From Thermoguttaceae bacterium (GTDB taxonomy: Bacteria; Planctomycetota; Planctomycetia; Pirellulales; Thermoguttaceae), in the NCBI GenBank assembly GCA_017937685.1, contig JAGBDD010000096.1:1-50895 (forward strand): DNA of 50,895 nucleotides, given 5' to 3'. A program made the translations under genes and the position numbers. Under the pieces are notes generated by a model. That model did not search any database and had not been told where the DNA came from. It was given only the letters and a program-made list of their open reading frames with translations. Below, in pieces: positions 42,903 through 50,895 of this stretch. Numbering within the stretch: position 1 is the stretch's first letter; the number at the start of each line of letters is the position of its first letter.

Positions 42903-43904
42903 TCAGTTTTGCGTCTCTTGCGACGTTTGCGACTCTTGCGCGTCGGTCGCCCATTCGAAGACGCCGAATTTGCGGAAGCGTTGGTAACGCTCTTCGACGA
43001 GGCGTTCGACCGGGATTTTCGTCAGCTCGCGCAGTTGCGTCCGCAAATATTGCTTCATTCGCAACCCCGCCAAACGACAGTCGCGGTGCGCGCCGCCGAC
43101 CGGCTCCTCGATCACGTCGTCGACGACGCCGAATTTGAGCAAGTCTTTCGACGTAAATTTGAGCGCTTCGGCCGCCTTGTCCTTGTGTTCGCCGCTCTTC
43201 CAAAGGATGCCCGCGCACCCCTCCGGACTGATGACGCTGTAATACGAGAACTCCATCATCGCGACGCGGTCGCCGACGGCGATTCCGATCGCGCCGCCGC
43301 TCCCGCCTTCGCCGATAACGACCGCGATAATCGGCGTCGGAAGGGTCGCCATCTCGAACATCGACTCCGCGATCGTCTGCGCGACGCCGCGTTCCTCCGA
43401 CGCGACGCCGGGGTAGGCGCCGGGGGTGTCGACGAAGCAAATAATCGGAAGCCCGAACTTCGCCGCCATTCGCATCTTCGCGATCGCTTTGCGGTACCCC
43501 TCCGGGTGCGCGCAACCGAAGTTGCATTGAACGCGTTCCTTAGCGTCGCGCCCCTTTTGGTGTCCGATCACCATCGCTTTGAACTCGTCGAGTTTCGCCC
43601 AACCGACGCGGATCGCTCGGTCGTCGCCGAACGTTTTGTCGCCGTGCAACTCGACGAACTCGTCGAACACGAGGTCGATGTAATCGAGCGTTTGCGGACG
43701 CTCCGGGTGCCGCGCGACTTCGACCGTTTCCCAAGCGTTCAGGTTCGCGTAAACTTTTTTCGTCAGCTCGGCCAGTCCGAGGCGCAGACGTTGAACCTCT
43801 TCGTGAATTTCGGGCGAATCGGCTTTTTTGCGCAACGCTTCGAGGCGCGCTTCCATCTCAAAAATAGGTTGTTCGAACGAAAGGCGTTGTGCGACGGGCG
43901 GCAT
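42903..43904 (-). CDS. accA: Acetyl-CoA carboxylase carboxyltransferase subunit alpha
   Basis: 333 aa from ATG 43904 (CGGAGAA upstream); the frame is open to 44147 but the added part is Arg/Lys-rich noise. N-terminal helices FEQPIFEMEARLEALRKKAD, then HPERPQTLDYIDLVFDEFVE, FVDTPGAYPGVASEERG, VIGEGGSGGAIGIAVGD and PEGCAGILWKSGEHKDKAAE. With AccD it transfers CO2 from carboxybiotin to acetyl-CoA to make malonyl-CoA. accD is not in the window. The gene is separated by 138 bp from the ComM-like gene, so they may be one operon. Confidence 0.97.
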   Translation of the reverse strand: MPPVAQRLSFEQPIFEMEARLEALRKKADSPEIHEEVQRLRLGLAELTKKVYANLNAWETVEVARHPERPQTLDYIDLVFDEFVELHGDKTFGDDRAIRVGWAKLDEFKAMVIGHQKGRDAKERVQCNFGCAHPEGYRKAIAKMRMAAKFGLPIICFVDTPGAYPGVASEERGVAQTIAESMFEMATLPTPIIAVVIGEGGSGGAIGIAVGDRVAMMEFSYYSVISPEGCAGILWKSGEHKDKAAEALKFTSKDLLKFGVVDDVIEEPVGGAHRDCRLAGLRMKQYLRTQLRELTKIPVERLVEERYQRFRKFGVFEWATDAQESQTSQETQN

Positions 43905-44543
43905 ATCGCGGTTCTCCGGGAAACGAAAATATCGGAAAGTCGAAACGTCGAGCCGCGGTCGCGACGGCGCGCTTCGTCGACAGGGAAGGAGGCTTGCGCG
44001 GCGGCGGGCGAGCGGCGTTGGACTGAGTTGGTAATATGGGTAAAAGACGACGTTTAAGCGTCGGCGTTTTTTTCGTTTTTTTCTTCGCGTCGGCGTTTTG
44101 CGCGGTTTCGATTTAACTTTTTTGGAAAAAAGATGGAAAAACGGCAAAAAAATTGCGCGCGTTGCGCTCTATATGCATATATAAAGAATATAGGGGGCGT
44201 TTTGCGACGCGGGCTGTAAAAAGAAAAACGAATTTTTTTGGATTTTTTTTATATCCTCGCGCAATTTCCACTCGGCAGGTCGTCTAAATATAACGGAGGG
44301 GCGACGGAATCGTCCGAGCGCCGCCGACGTATGATTAAATATATACGGAGGAAAAGCGCGGCGTCAAGAAGCGATTTTAGAAAAAAGGAAAAAAGATAAA
44401 GATTTTTTAGCAAGAAAAAAAGGAAGACGGCAACTAACTTTGAAACTCGTCGTCGCCGTAAGTTTCGACGACGGGAGAGTCGGTCGACGGAGGCAAGAAG
44501 CCGCGGTCGATCGGCGGGAACAGGAAAATTTAGGATAACGACA
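43905..44543. other. 640-bp divergent gap between accA and the sigma factor gene
   Basis: AT-rich patches are concentrated at 44150-44410, including the 12-bp palindrome TATATGCATATA (44170-44181) and several T-runs. TATAAC at 44289-44294 with TTTCCA 18 bases before it is a weak promoter candidate for the sigma gene. The long leader (about 240 bases) has no recognisable riboswitch. No gene is supported. Confidence 0.4.
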
Positions 44544-45758
44544 ATGGTGAAGTCGATTGCAAAAGAGATCAAACGAGCCGAACGGAGATTTGCGAACGTT
44601 CGTTGCGAACGCGGCGCGTTTGAGTTTGACGAAAACATCGACGATTTGCGCGAATCGTCGAGCGGAACGGTCGCGTCGTCGCGTTCCGAATTTTCGCGTA
44701 AAGACGATATGAAGGAAGAGATTTATCGAGAATTTTGTCGCGGCGTTTCGATCAAGGAGTTGGCGCAAAAGTTTGGTCGCGCCGTCGCGTCGATTTATCG
44801 AGCGGTCGGAGCGCGCCGCGCCGAGAAAATTTTCGCGTTGCCGCTCGATTACGTCGCGAGCCCGGAATTTGAGCGAGCGACGCCGAAAACGGAGCGCGCG
44901 TTGCTTGTTTTCGGCGAAGAAAAAAAGACGAACGCCGACGAAACGGTCGCGATTCGCGTCGACGGCGGTTCGAGCGTCGCGAAGGAAAAGATCGGCAAAC
45001 CGCGCGCGGCGGCGAGCGTCGAATCGGCGTATTTGTCGCGGCTCGACGATTCGCCTTTGTTGAGCGCCGCCGAGGAAGCGTTTTTGTTTCGAAAATTCAA
45101 CTTCCTCAAATTTAAAGCGGCTCGATTGCGCGCGACGCTCGATCCGAAAAGACCGAAAATGTGCGCGATGGACGAAATCGAACGCCTGTGGAACGAAGCG
45201 GTCGCGACGAAAAAACGCTTGATTTCGGCGAATTTGCGGCTCGTCGTTTCGGTCGCGAAGAAATACGGCGCCGGTTCGCTCCTCTCGTTCAACGAGTTGG
45301 TCAGCGACGGGAACGTTTCGCTGATGAAAGCGGTCGAGAAATTCGATTACACGACCGGAAACCGATTCAGCACTTACGCGACTTGGGCGCTGTATCGGAA
45401 TTTCGCGCGAACGATTCCGGACGAACGGAAGCGCGTCGAGCGGTTCCGCCCGGGCGACGTCGCGCTCTTGGAACTGAAGCCGGATTATCGGTCGGCGCCC
45501 CGCCAAGCGGAACGCGTTTACACCGAGCGAACGGCGCAAGTGAAGCGGTTTATGAGCGGTTTAAACGAACGCGAACGCGCGATCGTCGAGATGCGATACG
45601 GGTTCGGCTCCGTCGACTCGAAACCGAAAACGTTGCGACAAGTCGGGCAACGTATGGGCGTAACGAAGGAACGCGTGCGTCAAATCGAAATCCGCGCGCT
45701 CGAAAAAATGCGCCGCATCGCGGAAGAGGAAAAGTTGGAAATTCCGGACTTTTATTAA
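44544..45758 (+). CDS. Sigma-70 family RNA polymerase sigma factor with N-terminal HTH
   Basis: 404 aa, ATG 44544, AGGATA upstream. Residues about 53-92 (MKEEIYREFCRGVSIKELAQ then KFGRAVASIYRAVG) form a helix-turn-helix not found in RpoD. A spacer follows, then region 1.2 (SAYLSRLDDSPLLSAAEEAF is the key part), region 2 from N230 (NLRLVVSVAKKYG, FNELVSDGNVSLMKAVEKFD, FSTYATWALYRNFART), a short or missing region 3, and region 4 (LNERERAIVEMRYGFG ... LRQVGQRMGVTKERVRQIE). It directs RNA polymerase to promoters. This architecture is characteristic of a planctomycete subgroup; the regulon is unknown. Confidence 0.92.
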   Translation: MVKSIAKEIKRAERRFANVRCERGAFEFDENIDDLRESSSGTVASSRSEFSRKDDMKEEIYREFCRGVSIKELAQKFGRAVASIYRAVGARRAEKIFALPLDYVASPEFERATPKTERALLVFGEEKKTNADETVAIRVDGGSSVAKEKIGKPRAAASVESAYLSRLDDSPLLSAAEEAFLFRKFNFLKFKAARLRATLDPKRPKMCAMDEIERLWNEAVATKKRLISANLRLVVSVAKKYGAGSLLSFNELVSDGNVSLMKAVEKFDYTTGNRFSTYATWALYRNFARTIPDERKRVERFRPGDVALLELKPDYRSAPRQAERVYTERTAQVKRFMSGLNERERAIVEMRYGFGSVDSKPKTLRQVGQRMGVTKERVRQIEIRALEKMRRIAEEEKLEIPDFY

Positions 45759-45826
45759 GCGGCGGGCGGCGTTTAACGTCGCGACGACGCGTTCGCCAAA
45801 CGGACGGCGTCGAGTAAAAAGGAACG

Positions 45827-45875
45827 AAGCGAGCGCGTCGGCAAGCGGAAGCGAACCGGCTCGCTCGCTTTTTTT
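45827..45875 (+). terminator. Terminator after the sigma factor gene
   Basis: Stem AAGCGAGCG (45827-45835) / CGCTCGCTT (45862-45870) followed by a T-run to 45875. It lies in the 135-bp gap before the convergent folC. Confidence 0.8.
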
Positions 45876-45893
45876 CGGTCGCCGCGTCGACCG

Positions 45894-47315
45894 TTAACGT
45901 TTCGCCGTTTTCGCCGTCGCTTTGACCGCCGCCGCGAAATAAAAGGAGCCGATCGCGCAAAGAACCTCGTCCGAACGGGGCGACCGCGCGAAATAGTCGG
46001 CGAGAAAGGCGCGGAAATCCGGGATAACGCGAATTTTGCGGCGCGCCGGATCGTCTTCCGCAAAGCCTTCTTCTAAAACGCTTTCGGTCGCGCGGATTAA
46101 CTCGTCGATCGGGAGGGCGCGCGCTTCCTGCGAACGCTCGGTGAGGAGAATTTCGTCGACGAACGGCGCCGCTTCGGCCAGCATTCCGCGAACGTCCTTG
46201 CCGACCGTCGTCGCGAAAAGAATTTTGATTTTGCGGTTCGGGAAGCGTTCGAGCGCCGCTTGAACGAACGCCGCGACCGAAGCGCGATTGTGCGCTCCGT
46301 CGACGTAAACCGCCGGCGATTGCGAAACTTGTTCGAAACGACAAGGCAAAACGATTCGCGACGCGGCTTGGCGGAGCGTTTCCGACGAAAGGGCGGGCGC
46401 GTCCGGTTCGAGAACGCTTAAAATTTTGAGGGCGATTTCAAGGTTCCAGCGTCGCGAGTCGTCGAACGGAGGAGACGGAAGCGCCGCGACTTCGGGACTT
46501 ATCGCGTCGATTTGATAAAGCGGAGCGCCGAACTCTTCCGCTCGACGGCGAACGACGGCGCGAACCGTTTCAACGTCGGCGGCGGAAATCGTCGTCTCCG
46601 GTTCGATTCGACGCGACGCGGCGGCGCCGGGAAGACGCGCCGTTCGAGCGTTCAAAACTTGCGAAAAACCGACGCCGCAAACGACCGGCGCGGGAGACTT
46701 AATAATGCCCGCTTTCTCTTCGGCGATCTCTTCGAGCGTCGAACCGAGAACGTCGCAATGGTCGTAGCTGACGCTTGTAATCGCGGCGACGTCGGCGTCG
46801 CAAACGTTGGTCGCGTCGAATTTGCCGCCGAGCCCGACTTCGAGAATCGCGACGTCGACTTCGGCGCGGGCGAAGAGGACGAGCGCGACGACGAGCGACC
46901 ATTCGAAGAACGTCAACGGGCGAGAGTCGCCGCGTTCCCTTTCAAAGCGGGCGTAAAGTCGGGCGAGTTCGAGGAGCGTTTCCGCGAAAAACGTTTTGCC
47001 GCAACGCTTTCCGTTGATTTGGAAGCGTTCGGTCAACTCTTCGATATGCGGCGACGTAAAGAGCCCGACGCGACGCCCCCGAGCGCGAAGGAGCGCGTCG
47101 AGCGAAGCGCAAGTCGTGCCTTTGCCTTTGGTTCCGGCGATATGGACGATCTTAAAATTCTTTTCCGGGTTTCCAAGGAACGCGAGAAAGTCTTTTAATC
47201 GTAAAAGGTTGCGTCGCATTTCCTCGTAAGGGATTTTCCGAAACGTTTCGTAATTCGTGCGTTTGTAAAGAAAGTCGAGAGCGCGGCGGTAAAGATCGTT
47301 TTCTTTGGCGGACAT
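45894..47315 (-). CDS. folC: Folylpolyglutamate synthase / dihydrofolate synthase
   Basis: 473 aa, ATG 47315, no strong ribosome site. Mur-ligase fold: VHIAGTKGKGTTCASLDALL contains the P-loop, followed by GLFTSPHIEELTERFQING, GGKFDATNVCDADVAAITSV and YDHCDVLGSTLEEIAEEKAG. The C-terminal domain has VYVDGAHNRASVAAF and KIKILFATTVGKDVRGML. It adds glutamate to dihydropteroate and then to tetrahydrofolate. The usual DHFS signatures are present. No other fol gene is next to it; fumC follows on the other side of a 270-bp gap. Confidence 0.94.
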   Translation of the reverse strand: MSAKENDLYRRALDFLYKRTNYETFRKIPYEEMRRNLLRLKDFLAFLGNPEKNFKIVHIAGTKGKGTTCASLDALLRARGRRVGLFTSPHIEELTERFQINGKRCGKTFFAETLLELARLYARFERERGDSRPLTFFEWSLVVALVLFARAEVDVAILEVGLGGKFDATNVCDADVAAITSVSYDHCDVLGSTLEEIAEEKAGIIKSPAPVVCGVGFSQVLNARTARLPGAAASRRIEPETTISAADVETVRAVVRRRAEEFGAPLYQIDAISPEVAALPSPPFDDSRRWNLEIALKILSVLEPDAPALSSETLRQAASRIVLPCRFEQVSQSPAVYVDGAHNRASVAAFVQAALERFPNRKIKILFATTVGKDVRGMLAEAAPFVDEILLTERSQEARALPIDELIRATESVLEEGFAEDDPARRKIRVIPDFRAFLADYFARSPRSDEVLCAIGSFYFAAAVKATAKTAKR

Positions 47316-47420
47316 CGCAAAAAAATAAGGGCAAACGCGGCGGAAAAGTCGGGACGGCGGAAGGTTTTAAAAATAAACGACAAGGTGAAAACGCAAAATC
47401 GCGTCGCCGAAAACGGCGCG

Positions 47421-47456
47421 AAAAACGTCGCGTTCCGCGGAACAAAACGCGACGTT
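47421..47456 (-). terminator. Terminator after fumC
   Basis: Perfect 11-bp stem AACGTCGCGTT (47424-47434) / AACGCGACGTT (47446-47456) followed by T on the minus strand. A second perfect 10-bp stem (CCGTCGAGCG 47476-47485 / 47499-47508) lies closer to the gene without a T-run. Confidence 0.6.
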
Positions 47457-47581
47457 GGGACAAAACGCCCCCGTTCCGTCGAGCGCGCCGCGAAGGAACG
47501 CTCGACGGTTGGCGGGGAAGTCTTGGTTCGACGTCGGTTAAACGACTGGCGCCGTCAACCGAGAGCGACGCCGTTCAACGC

Positions 47582-49006
47582 TCAGCTTTGGAGCGGTTTC
47601 GTCATACGCATCGGGTCGAGACCTTCGGCGAGTTGATCCGGCGGGAGAATTTCTTTTTCTTCGCAGAGTTGACGGATCGTTTTGCCGGTTTTGAAGGCTT
47701 CTTTCGCGAGCGCGGCGGCTTTTTCGTACCCGATGTACGGGTTGAGGCCGGTAACGATCGAGAGGCTTTGTTCGACGGCGGACGCGCATTTTTCGCGGTT
47801 CGCTTGAATGTCTTGGAGGCACTTGTCGGCGAAGACGTCGGCGCCGCCGGCCAAAATGCGGACCGATTCGAGCGCGGCGTCGGCCATCACCGGCATCAAA
47901 ATGTTGAGTTGGAATTGACCGCCCGAAACGCCGGAAAGACCGAGCGTCGTATCGTTCCCGACGACCTTCGCCGCGAGTTGCATAACGCTTTCGCAGACGA
48001 CCGGGTTGACTTTGCCCGGCATAATCGAGCTGCCCGGTTGGAGGTCTTTGAGGATGATTTCGTAGTAGCCGCAACGCGGGCCGGAGCCGAGCCAACGGAT
48101 GTTGTTCGCGACGTTCGAAAGGGTGGTCGCGACCGCTTTGAGGAGCGAGTGCGCGGCGACGAGGCCGTCGCGTTGGGCGTTCGCTTCGAAGTGGTCGGCG
48201 GCTTCGCGGAAAGCGATTCCGGTTTCTTTTTCGAGAATCGCGGCGACGGTGGAGCCGAATTTCGGGTCGCAGTTGATGCCGCTGCCGACGGCGGTGCCGC
48301 CGCACGGGAGTTCGCAAACTTGTTCGATCGCGAGATGGCAGCGTTCGATCGCGAGTTCGAATTGACGGGCGAAACCGCCGAATTCTTGACCGAGGGTCAA
48401 CGGGGTCGCGTCGGCCAAGTGGGTGCGGCCGATTTTGAGGACGTCTTGCCATTCGGCGGATTGACGTTTAAGAATCGCGAGGCATTTTTCGAGCGCCGGG
48501 ATGAGGCGTTCTTTAATCGCGACCGCGACCGCGACGTGAATCGCCGTCGGGAAGGAGTCGTTCGTCGATTGACCGCAGTTGACGTGGTCGTTCGGGTGAA
48601 TCGGTTTTTCTTGCGAGAAGCGGTCGTAACCGGCGAGTTCGAGCGCGCGGTTCGAGATGACTTCGTTCGCGTTCATATTCGACGAGGTGCCGGAACCGGT
48701 TTGGTAAACGTCGATCGGAAATTCGGCGTCGAGTTTGCCGTCGGCGACTTCGCGAGCGGCTTGGTACAACGCGGCGAGTTCTTTTTCACCGAGCGGAGCG
48801 CGACCCTTCGTCAAGCGGCCGAGTTGGGCGTTCGCTTGAGCGGCGGCCCATTTGAAGAGGCCGATCGCGTGAATCAGTTCCGGAGCGATGCGCGAACCGG
48901 AAACCGGGAAGTTTTCGACGGCGCGTTGCGTTTGCGCTCCGTAATAAGCGTCGTGAGGAAGGCGGACTTCGCCCATCGTGTCGCGTTCGACTCGGTATTC
49001 GGACAT
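47582..49006 (-). CDS. fumC: Fumarate hydratase class II
   Basis: 474 aa, ATG 49006 with CAAGGAG upstream. Superfamily blocks: TGSGTSSNMNANEVISNRA, HPNDHVNCGQSTNDSFPTA, KIGRTHLADATPLTLGQE (catalytic His), PCGGTAVGSGIN, and the signature GSSIMPGKVNPV with the catalytic Ser in the SS loop. It is the oxygen-stable, iron-free class that interconverts fumarate and malate. It is a single gene, not linked to mdh. Confidence 0.97.
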   Translation of the reverse strand: MSEYRVERDTMGEVRLPHDAYYGAQTQRAVENFPVSGSRIAPELIHAIGLFKWAAAQANAQLGRLTKGRAPLGEKELAALYQAAREVADGKLDAEFPIDVYQTGSGTSSNMNANEVISNRALELAGYDRFSQEKPIHPNDHVNCGQSTNDSFPTAIHVAVAVAIKERLIPALEKCLAILKRQSAEWQDVLKIGRTHLADATPLTLGQEFGGFARQFELAIERCHLAIEQVCELPCGGTAVGSGINCDPKFGSTVAAILEKETGIAFREAADHFEANAQRDGLVAAHSLLKAVATTLSNVANNIRWLGSGPRCGYYEIILKDLQPGSSIMPGKVNPVVCESVMQLAAKVVGNDTTLGLSGVSGGQFQLNILMPVMADAALESVRILAGGADVFADKCLQDIQANREKCASAVEQSLSIVTGLNPYIGYEKAAALAKEAFKTGKTIRQLCEEKEILPPDQLAEGLDPMRMTKPLQS

Positions 49007-49470
49007 TTATGGTCTCCTTGGAGAGATAAAATGGGGGTAATAGGTGGAATGCGAAAGCCGGCGCGTTCGGGCGGCGAAAAGTCGGCGTTCGAGGCGCGGC
49101 GTCGGGCGTCGGCTTGCAACGGCCCGACGCTATCGTCCATTATACGCCTTTTTTGAAAAGCGACAAGAGGACGGCGGCCCTTCGAACGGCGTTCCGGAAC
49201 GAAAAAAACGCTTGAAAACGCGCCGGTTAGGTAAAATAGAGTAAATGAAGCGAAAAAACGCCGTCGACGAACCGCGAACGGGGAACGCTCGACGGCGCAA
49301 ATCGGCGTTGGTTTGGGGAAAACGGCGAAAATAGGCGGTTTGCGGCGGCGGACGTAAAAACGATAGACTGCGCGGCTTGCGTCGATTGCGTCGATAGGCG
49401 TAAAACCGCAAGCGGCGCAAGTCGCGTAAATTGCGTCGACGCAAGCGGCGAGACGGCGGAGAAAAACGCG
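49007..49470. other. Gap between fumC and the exporter gene
   Basis: 464 bp between two minus-strand genes. It contains one terminator hairpin (49253-49297) and nothing else that I can support. Confidence 0.4.
49253..49297 (-). terminator. Terminator downstream of the Gdx-type exporter
   Basis: Stem CGCCGTCGA / TCGACGGCG (arms 49259-49267 and 49289-49297) followed by six T on the minus strand, about 170 bases past the exporter stop. Confidence 0.7.
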
Positions 49471-49785
49471 TCAACCGAAGCGGCGCAATCCGACGATTCC
49501 GGCGAGAATCAACGCGACGCAGATCGTTTTCGGAAGCGAAACCGGCGCGCCGAAGAGAACGACGTCCAAAACCGCCGCGCCGACGATTCCGATTCCGGTC
49601 CAAATCGGGTACGCGACGCCCATCGGGAGCGTTTTCATCGCCGTCGAGAGGAGCCAAACGCTGCCGAACATCGCCGCAAGCGTCGCCAACGACGGCCAAA
49701 AAGCGGAAAAACCGCGCGAATACTTCATTCCGACCGTCCAGGCGCACTCGAGGAGCCCGGCGATAAAGAGCAAAATCCAATTCAT
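49471..49785 (-). CDS. SMR-family guanidinium exporter (Gdx/SugE type)
   Basis: 104 aa from ATG 49785; the frame runs to 49881 but the upstream part coincides with a riboswitch. Four membrane segments: WILLFIAGLLECAWTVGMKY with the essential E13, FWPSLATLAAMFGSVWLLS, GVAYPIWTGIGIVGAAVLD and TICVALILAGIVGLRRFG. The GLLECAW start and PMGVAYPIWTGIG loop are those of the SugE/Gdx branch of small multidrug resistance proteins, now known to export guanidinium by proton antiport, not of EmrE. A guanidine-II riboswitch just upstream supports this. The protein works as an antiparallel dimer in the inner membrane. Confidence 0.92.
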   Translation of the reverse strand: MNWILLFIAGLLECAWTVGMKYSRGFSAFWPSLATLAAMFGSVWLLSTAMKTLPMGVAYPIWTGIGIVGAAVLDVVLFGAPVSLPKTICVALILAGIVGLRRFG

Positions 49786-49811
49786 CGTTAAAGAGTTGAT
49801 TTTTGTCTCGG

Positions 49812-49862
49812 TTAGGGTCGTCCCTAAGGAAACGGAACCGCGTCGAGGTCGTCCCCGACGCG
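49812..49862 (-). promoter_or_regulatory. Guanidine-II (mini-ykkC) riboswitch upstream of the exporter
   Basis: Two perfect hairpins in tandem on the minus strand, each with an ACGA tetraloop. The first (49839-49862) has a 10-bp stem CGCGTCGGGG/CCTCGACGCG (one G-U) closing ACGA; the second (49812-49827) has a 6-bp stem TTAGGG/CCCTAA closing ACGA. The linker is 11 nt. This is exactly the GG-ACGR-CC double-hairpin of the guanidine-II class. It ends about 26 bases before the exporter ATG, so control of translation start is likely. Confidence 0.93.
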
Positions 49863-49908
49863 GGCGCTTAACGCGCTTCAAGAGCGAAACGACGTTGGAA
49901 CGGGTTTC

Positions 49909-50132
49909 GCTAATTTGCCTAAAACGCCGATTTTAACGCGCTTCGACGGAAGCGAAAGCGGGCGAAACCGGCGATTTTGCCAATATATTAATAAACGATA
50001 AACTTGGCGGCGAAAAAAGGAAAAAACGTTGACAAAGCGAGTTTTGCTAGTTTGCCTAAAACGCCGATTTTAACGCGCTTCGACGGAAGGGAAAGCGGGC
50101 GAAACCGGCGATTTTGTCAATATATATTAATA
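49909..50132. repeat. 85-bp direct repeat, two copies 137 bp apart
   Basis: Copies at 49909-49993 and 50046-50132 share GCTA.TTTGCCTAAAACG, CCGATTTTAACGCGCTTCGA, AAAGCGGGCGAAACCGGCGA and TTTTG.CAATATATTAATA, with four or so differences and a 2-bp insertion. They lie in the gap between the riboswitch and the terminator of the last gene. Confidence 0.85.
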
Positions 50133-50161
50133 GGCGGTGAAAACGGGCGGCGGTTCGCGGG

Positions 50162-50197
50162 AAAAAACGCCGCAAACGCGAACGAACGCGGCGTTTT
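50162..50197 (-). terminator. Terminator of the window-end gene
   Basis: AAAACGCCGC / GCGGCGTTTT stem with loop AAACGCGAACGAAC; on the minus strand it is followed by TT, making a T-run of six. It lies 18 bases past the stop codon at 50215. Confidence 0.85.
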
Positions 50198-50214
50198 CTC
50201 CGTCGCGGAAGTTT

Positions 50215-50895
50215 TTACTCGGCGGCGAGCGTCGCCGGGGCGGGCCAACGGTAAACGCGGACGTCGAAACCTTCGAAACGGTCGACGAGGAAACCGCCGT
50301 CGAGCGTTGCCGTCGCGCCGTCTTCGAAGAGGCGTTCGACGGGGATTTGAGCGTCGCTCGGCGCGGTCGCGGAGAAGTCGAAACGGACTTCGACCGGCTT
50401 TGGGGACGCGTTGACGGCGACAACGGTAATTTGACCGCCGCTAACTTTCAGGAGCGAAACGACCGACGGGCCGCCGAGCGGGTCGAGTTCCGGGCCGTTT
50501 AAAACGGTCGCCGTCGGTTGGAGTTCCGGGCGCGTTCGCTCGACGAGAACCGTTTGAAGGGACGCGATTCGTTTCGAGACGGTCGTTAAGTTTTTCCAAA
50601 CTTCCGGGTTTGCGCAGCTTCCGTAATTCGGCAAGTTCCGTTCCGGCTCGACTTGATCGCCGTAAGTGTACCAAACGATTCCGTTCGCTCCGGCGGCGAG
50701 CGCGGCGAAGCTGGTCGCGTTCAACTCGCGGAACGTTGGAAAGCGCGTCCAACCCCAACCTTTGAACGACTGCAAAATCGGCCAAATCGCTTTCGGGCCG
50801 TCTCCGGCGAGCGCGGCGTCGCGGCGGCTGATTCGCATATCGCGGAGCGTCGCGGCGACGGAGCGTTCGCCCCATTCCGGCTCGTCGCGGCGGAA
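50215..50895 (-). CDS. C-terminal part of a glycoside-hydrolase-like protein (partial)
   Basis: The frame is open to the right edge (19 more codons beyond the internal Met at 50838), so only the last 226 residues are seen. AIWPILQSFKGWGWTRFPT then RELNATSFAALAAGANGIVW with YTYGDQ resembles the end of a TIM-barrel in beta-galactosidase-like or DUF4434/GH-type planctomycete hydrolases, where the conserved 'P..E.r..sfaAl..GA.Gi..Y' block closes the active site. The tail (ITVVAVNASPKPVEVRFDF, GFLVDRFEGFDVRVYRWP) is an all-beta accessory domain. The substrate and the N-terminal signal cannot be seen. An extracellular polysaccharide role is likely but inferred. Confidence 0.7.
   Translation of the reverse strand, partial: FRRDEPEWGERSVAATLRDMRISRRDAALAGDGPKAIWPILQSFKGWGWTRFPTFRELNATSFAALAAGANGIVWYTYGDQVEPERNLPNYGSCANPEVWKNLTTVSKRIASLQTVLVERTRPELQPTATVLNGPELDPLGGPSVVSLLKVSGGQITVVAVNASPKPVEVRFDFSATAPSDAQIPVERLFEDGATATLDGGFLVDRFEGFDVRVYRWPAPATLAAE

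Noticed and set aside
43905..44147. N-terminal extension of accA
   Set aside because: Lys/Arg-rich start and no ribosome site, while ATG 43904 has CGGAGAA and matches the family start.

Overview
The window looks like the chromosome of a planctomycete, probably from the Pirellulales/Thermoguttaceae side of the phylum. The evidence is a DUF1559 protein with a prepilin-type N-terminus, its partner lipoprotein with a 'GTVQFGGEPL' start, a large secreted protein of unknown family, a sigma factor with an extra N-terminal helix-turn-helix, and a tyrosine integrase of the type common in planctomycetes. The DNA is very rich in CG and TCG/GTCG words. This opens long antisense frames that do not look like genes.

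Region 1 (1-8100) is accessory. It holds the end of an unknown gene, a 456-aa protein with a possible DUF4304-like C-terminal domain, and a WD40-like protein. After these comes a 4.6-kb integrated element between 18-bp direct repeats (3387-3404 and 8020-8037). The right repeat is the 3' end of a tRNA-Arg(UCU) gene on the minus strand. The element carries a rolling-circle-type Rep, a small acidic/basic protein, a ribbon-helix-helix-like protein and a tyrosine integrase. The integrase frame runs through the att core into the tRNA. Just outside the left att site is a frameshifted relic of a second, related integrase 3' end, which is what earlier tandem integration at the same tRNA would leave.

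Region 2 (8100-25200) is mostly housekeeping. It has a 128-bp tandem repeat, an o-succinylbenzoate synthase-like enolase, PriA, a divergent MurE-like ligase, MutL, an FAD/NAD oxidoreductase, SerA, a zinc-ribbon/CD225-like membrane protein, a DUF2752 protein, malate dehydrogenase and an iron-type alcohol dehydrogenase.

Region 3 (25200-38200) has a TrkH-type potassium transporter, a FadB-like 3-hydroxyacyl-CoA dehydrogenase without a hydratase domain, a UmuC-type polymerase without a visible UmuD, the lipoprotein/DUF1559 pair (the DUF1559 gene has a +1 frameshift), a Gfo/Idh/MocA oxidoreductase, an 872-aa exported protein, a 64-aa protein and a site-2-type protease.

Region 4 (38200-50895) has pyrE, a Sel1-repeat protein, a ComM/YifB-like Mg-chelatase protein, accA, a sigma-70 factor, folC, fumC, and an SMR/Gdx exporter preceded by a clear two-hairpin guanidine-II (mini-ykkC) riboswitch. 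It ends in the C-terminal part of a glycoside-hydrolase-like protein that runs off the window.

Most genes are single transcription units with their own strong ribosome binding sites and hairpin terminators, not long operons. The strongest observations are the integrase whose C-terminus should change on excision, the tandem-integration relic, the inverted-repeat/palindrome structure ahead of rep, the guanidine-II riboswitch with gdx, and the DUF1559 frameshift.
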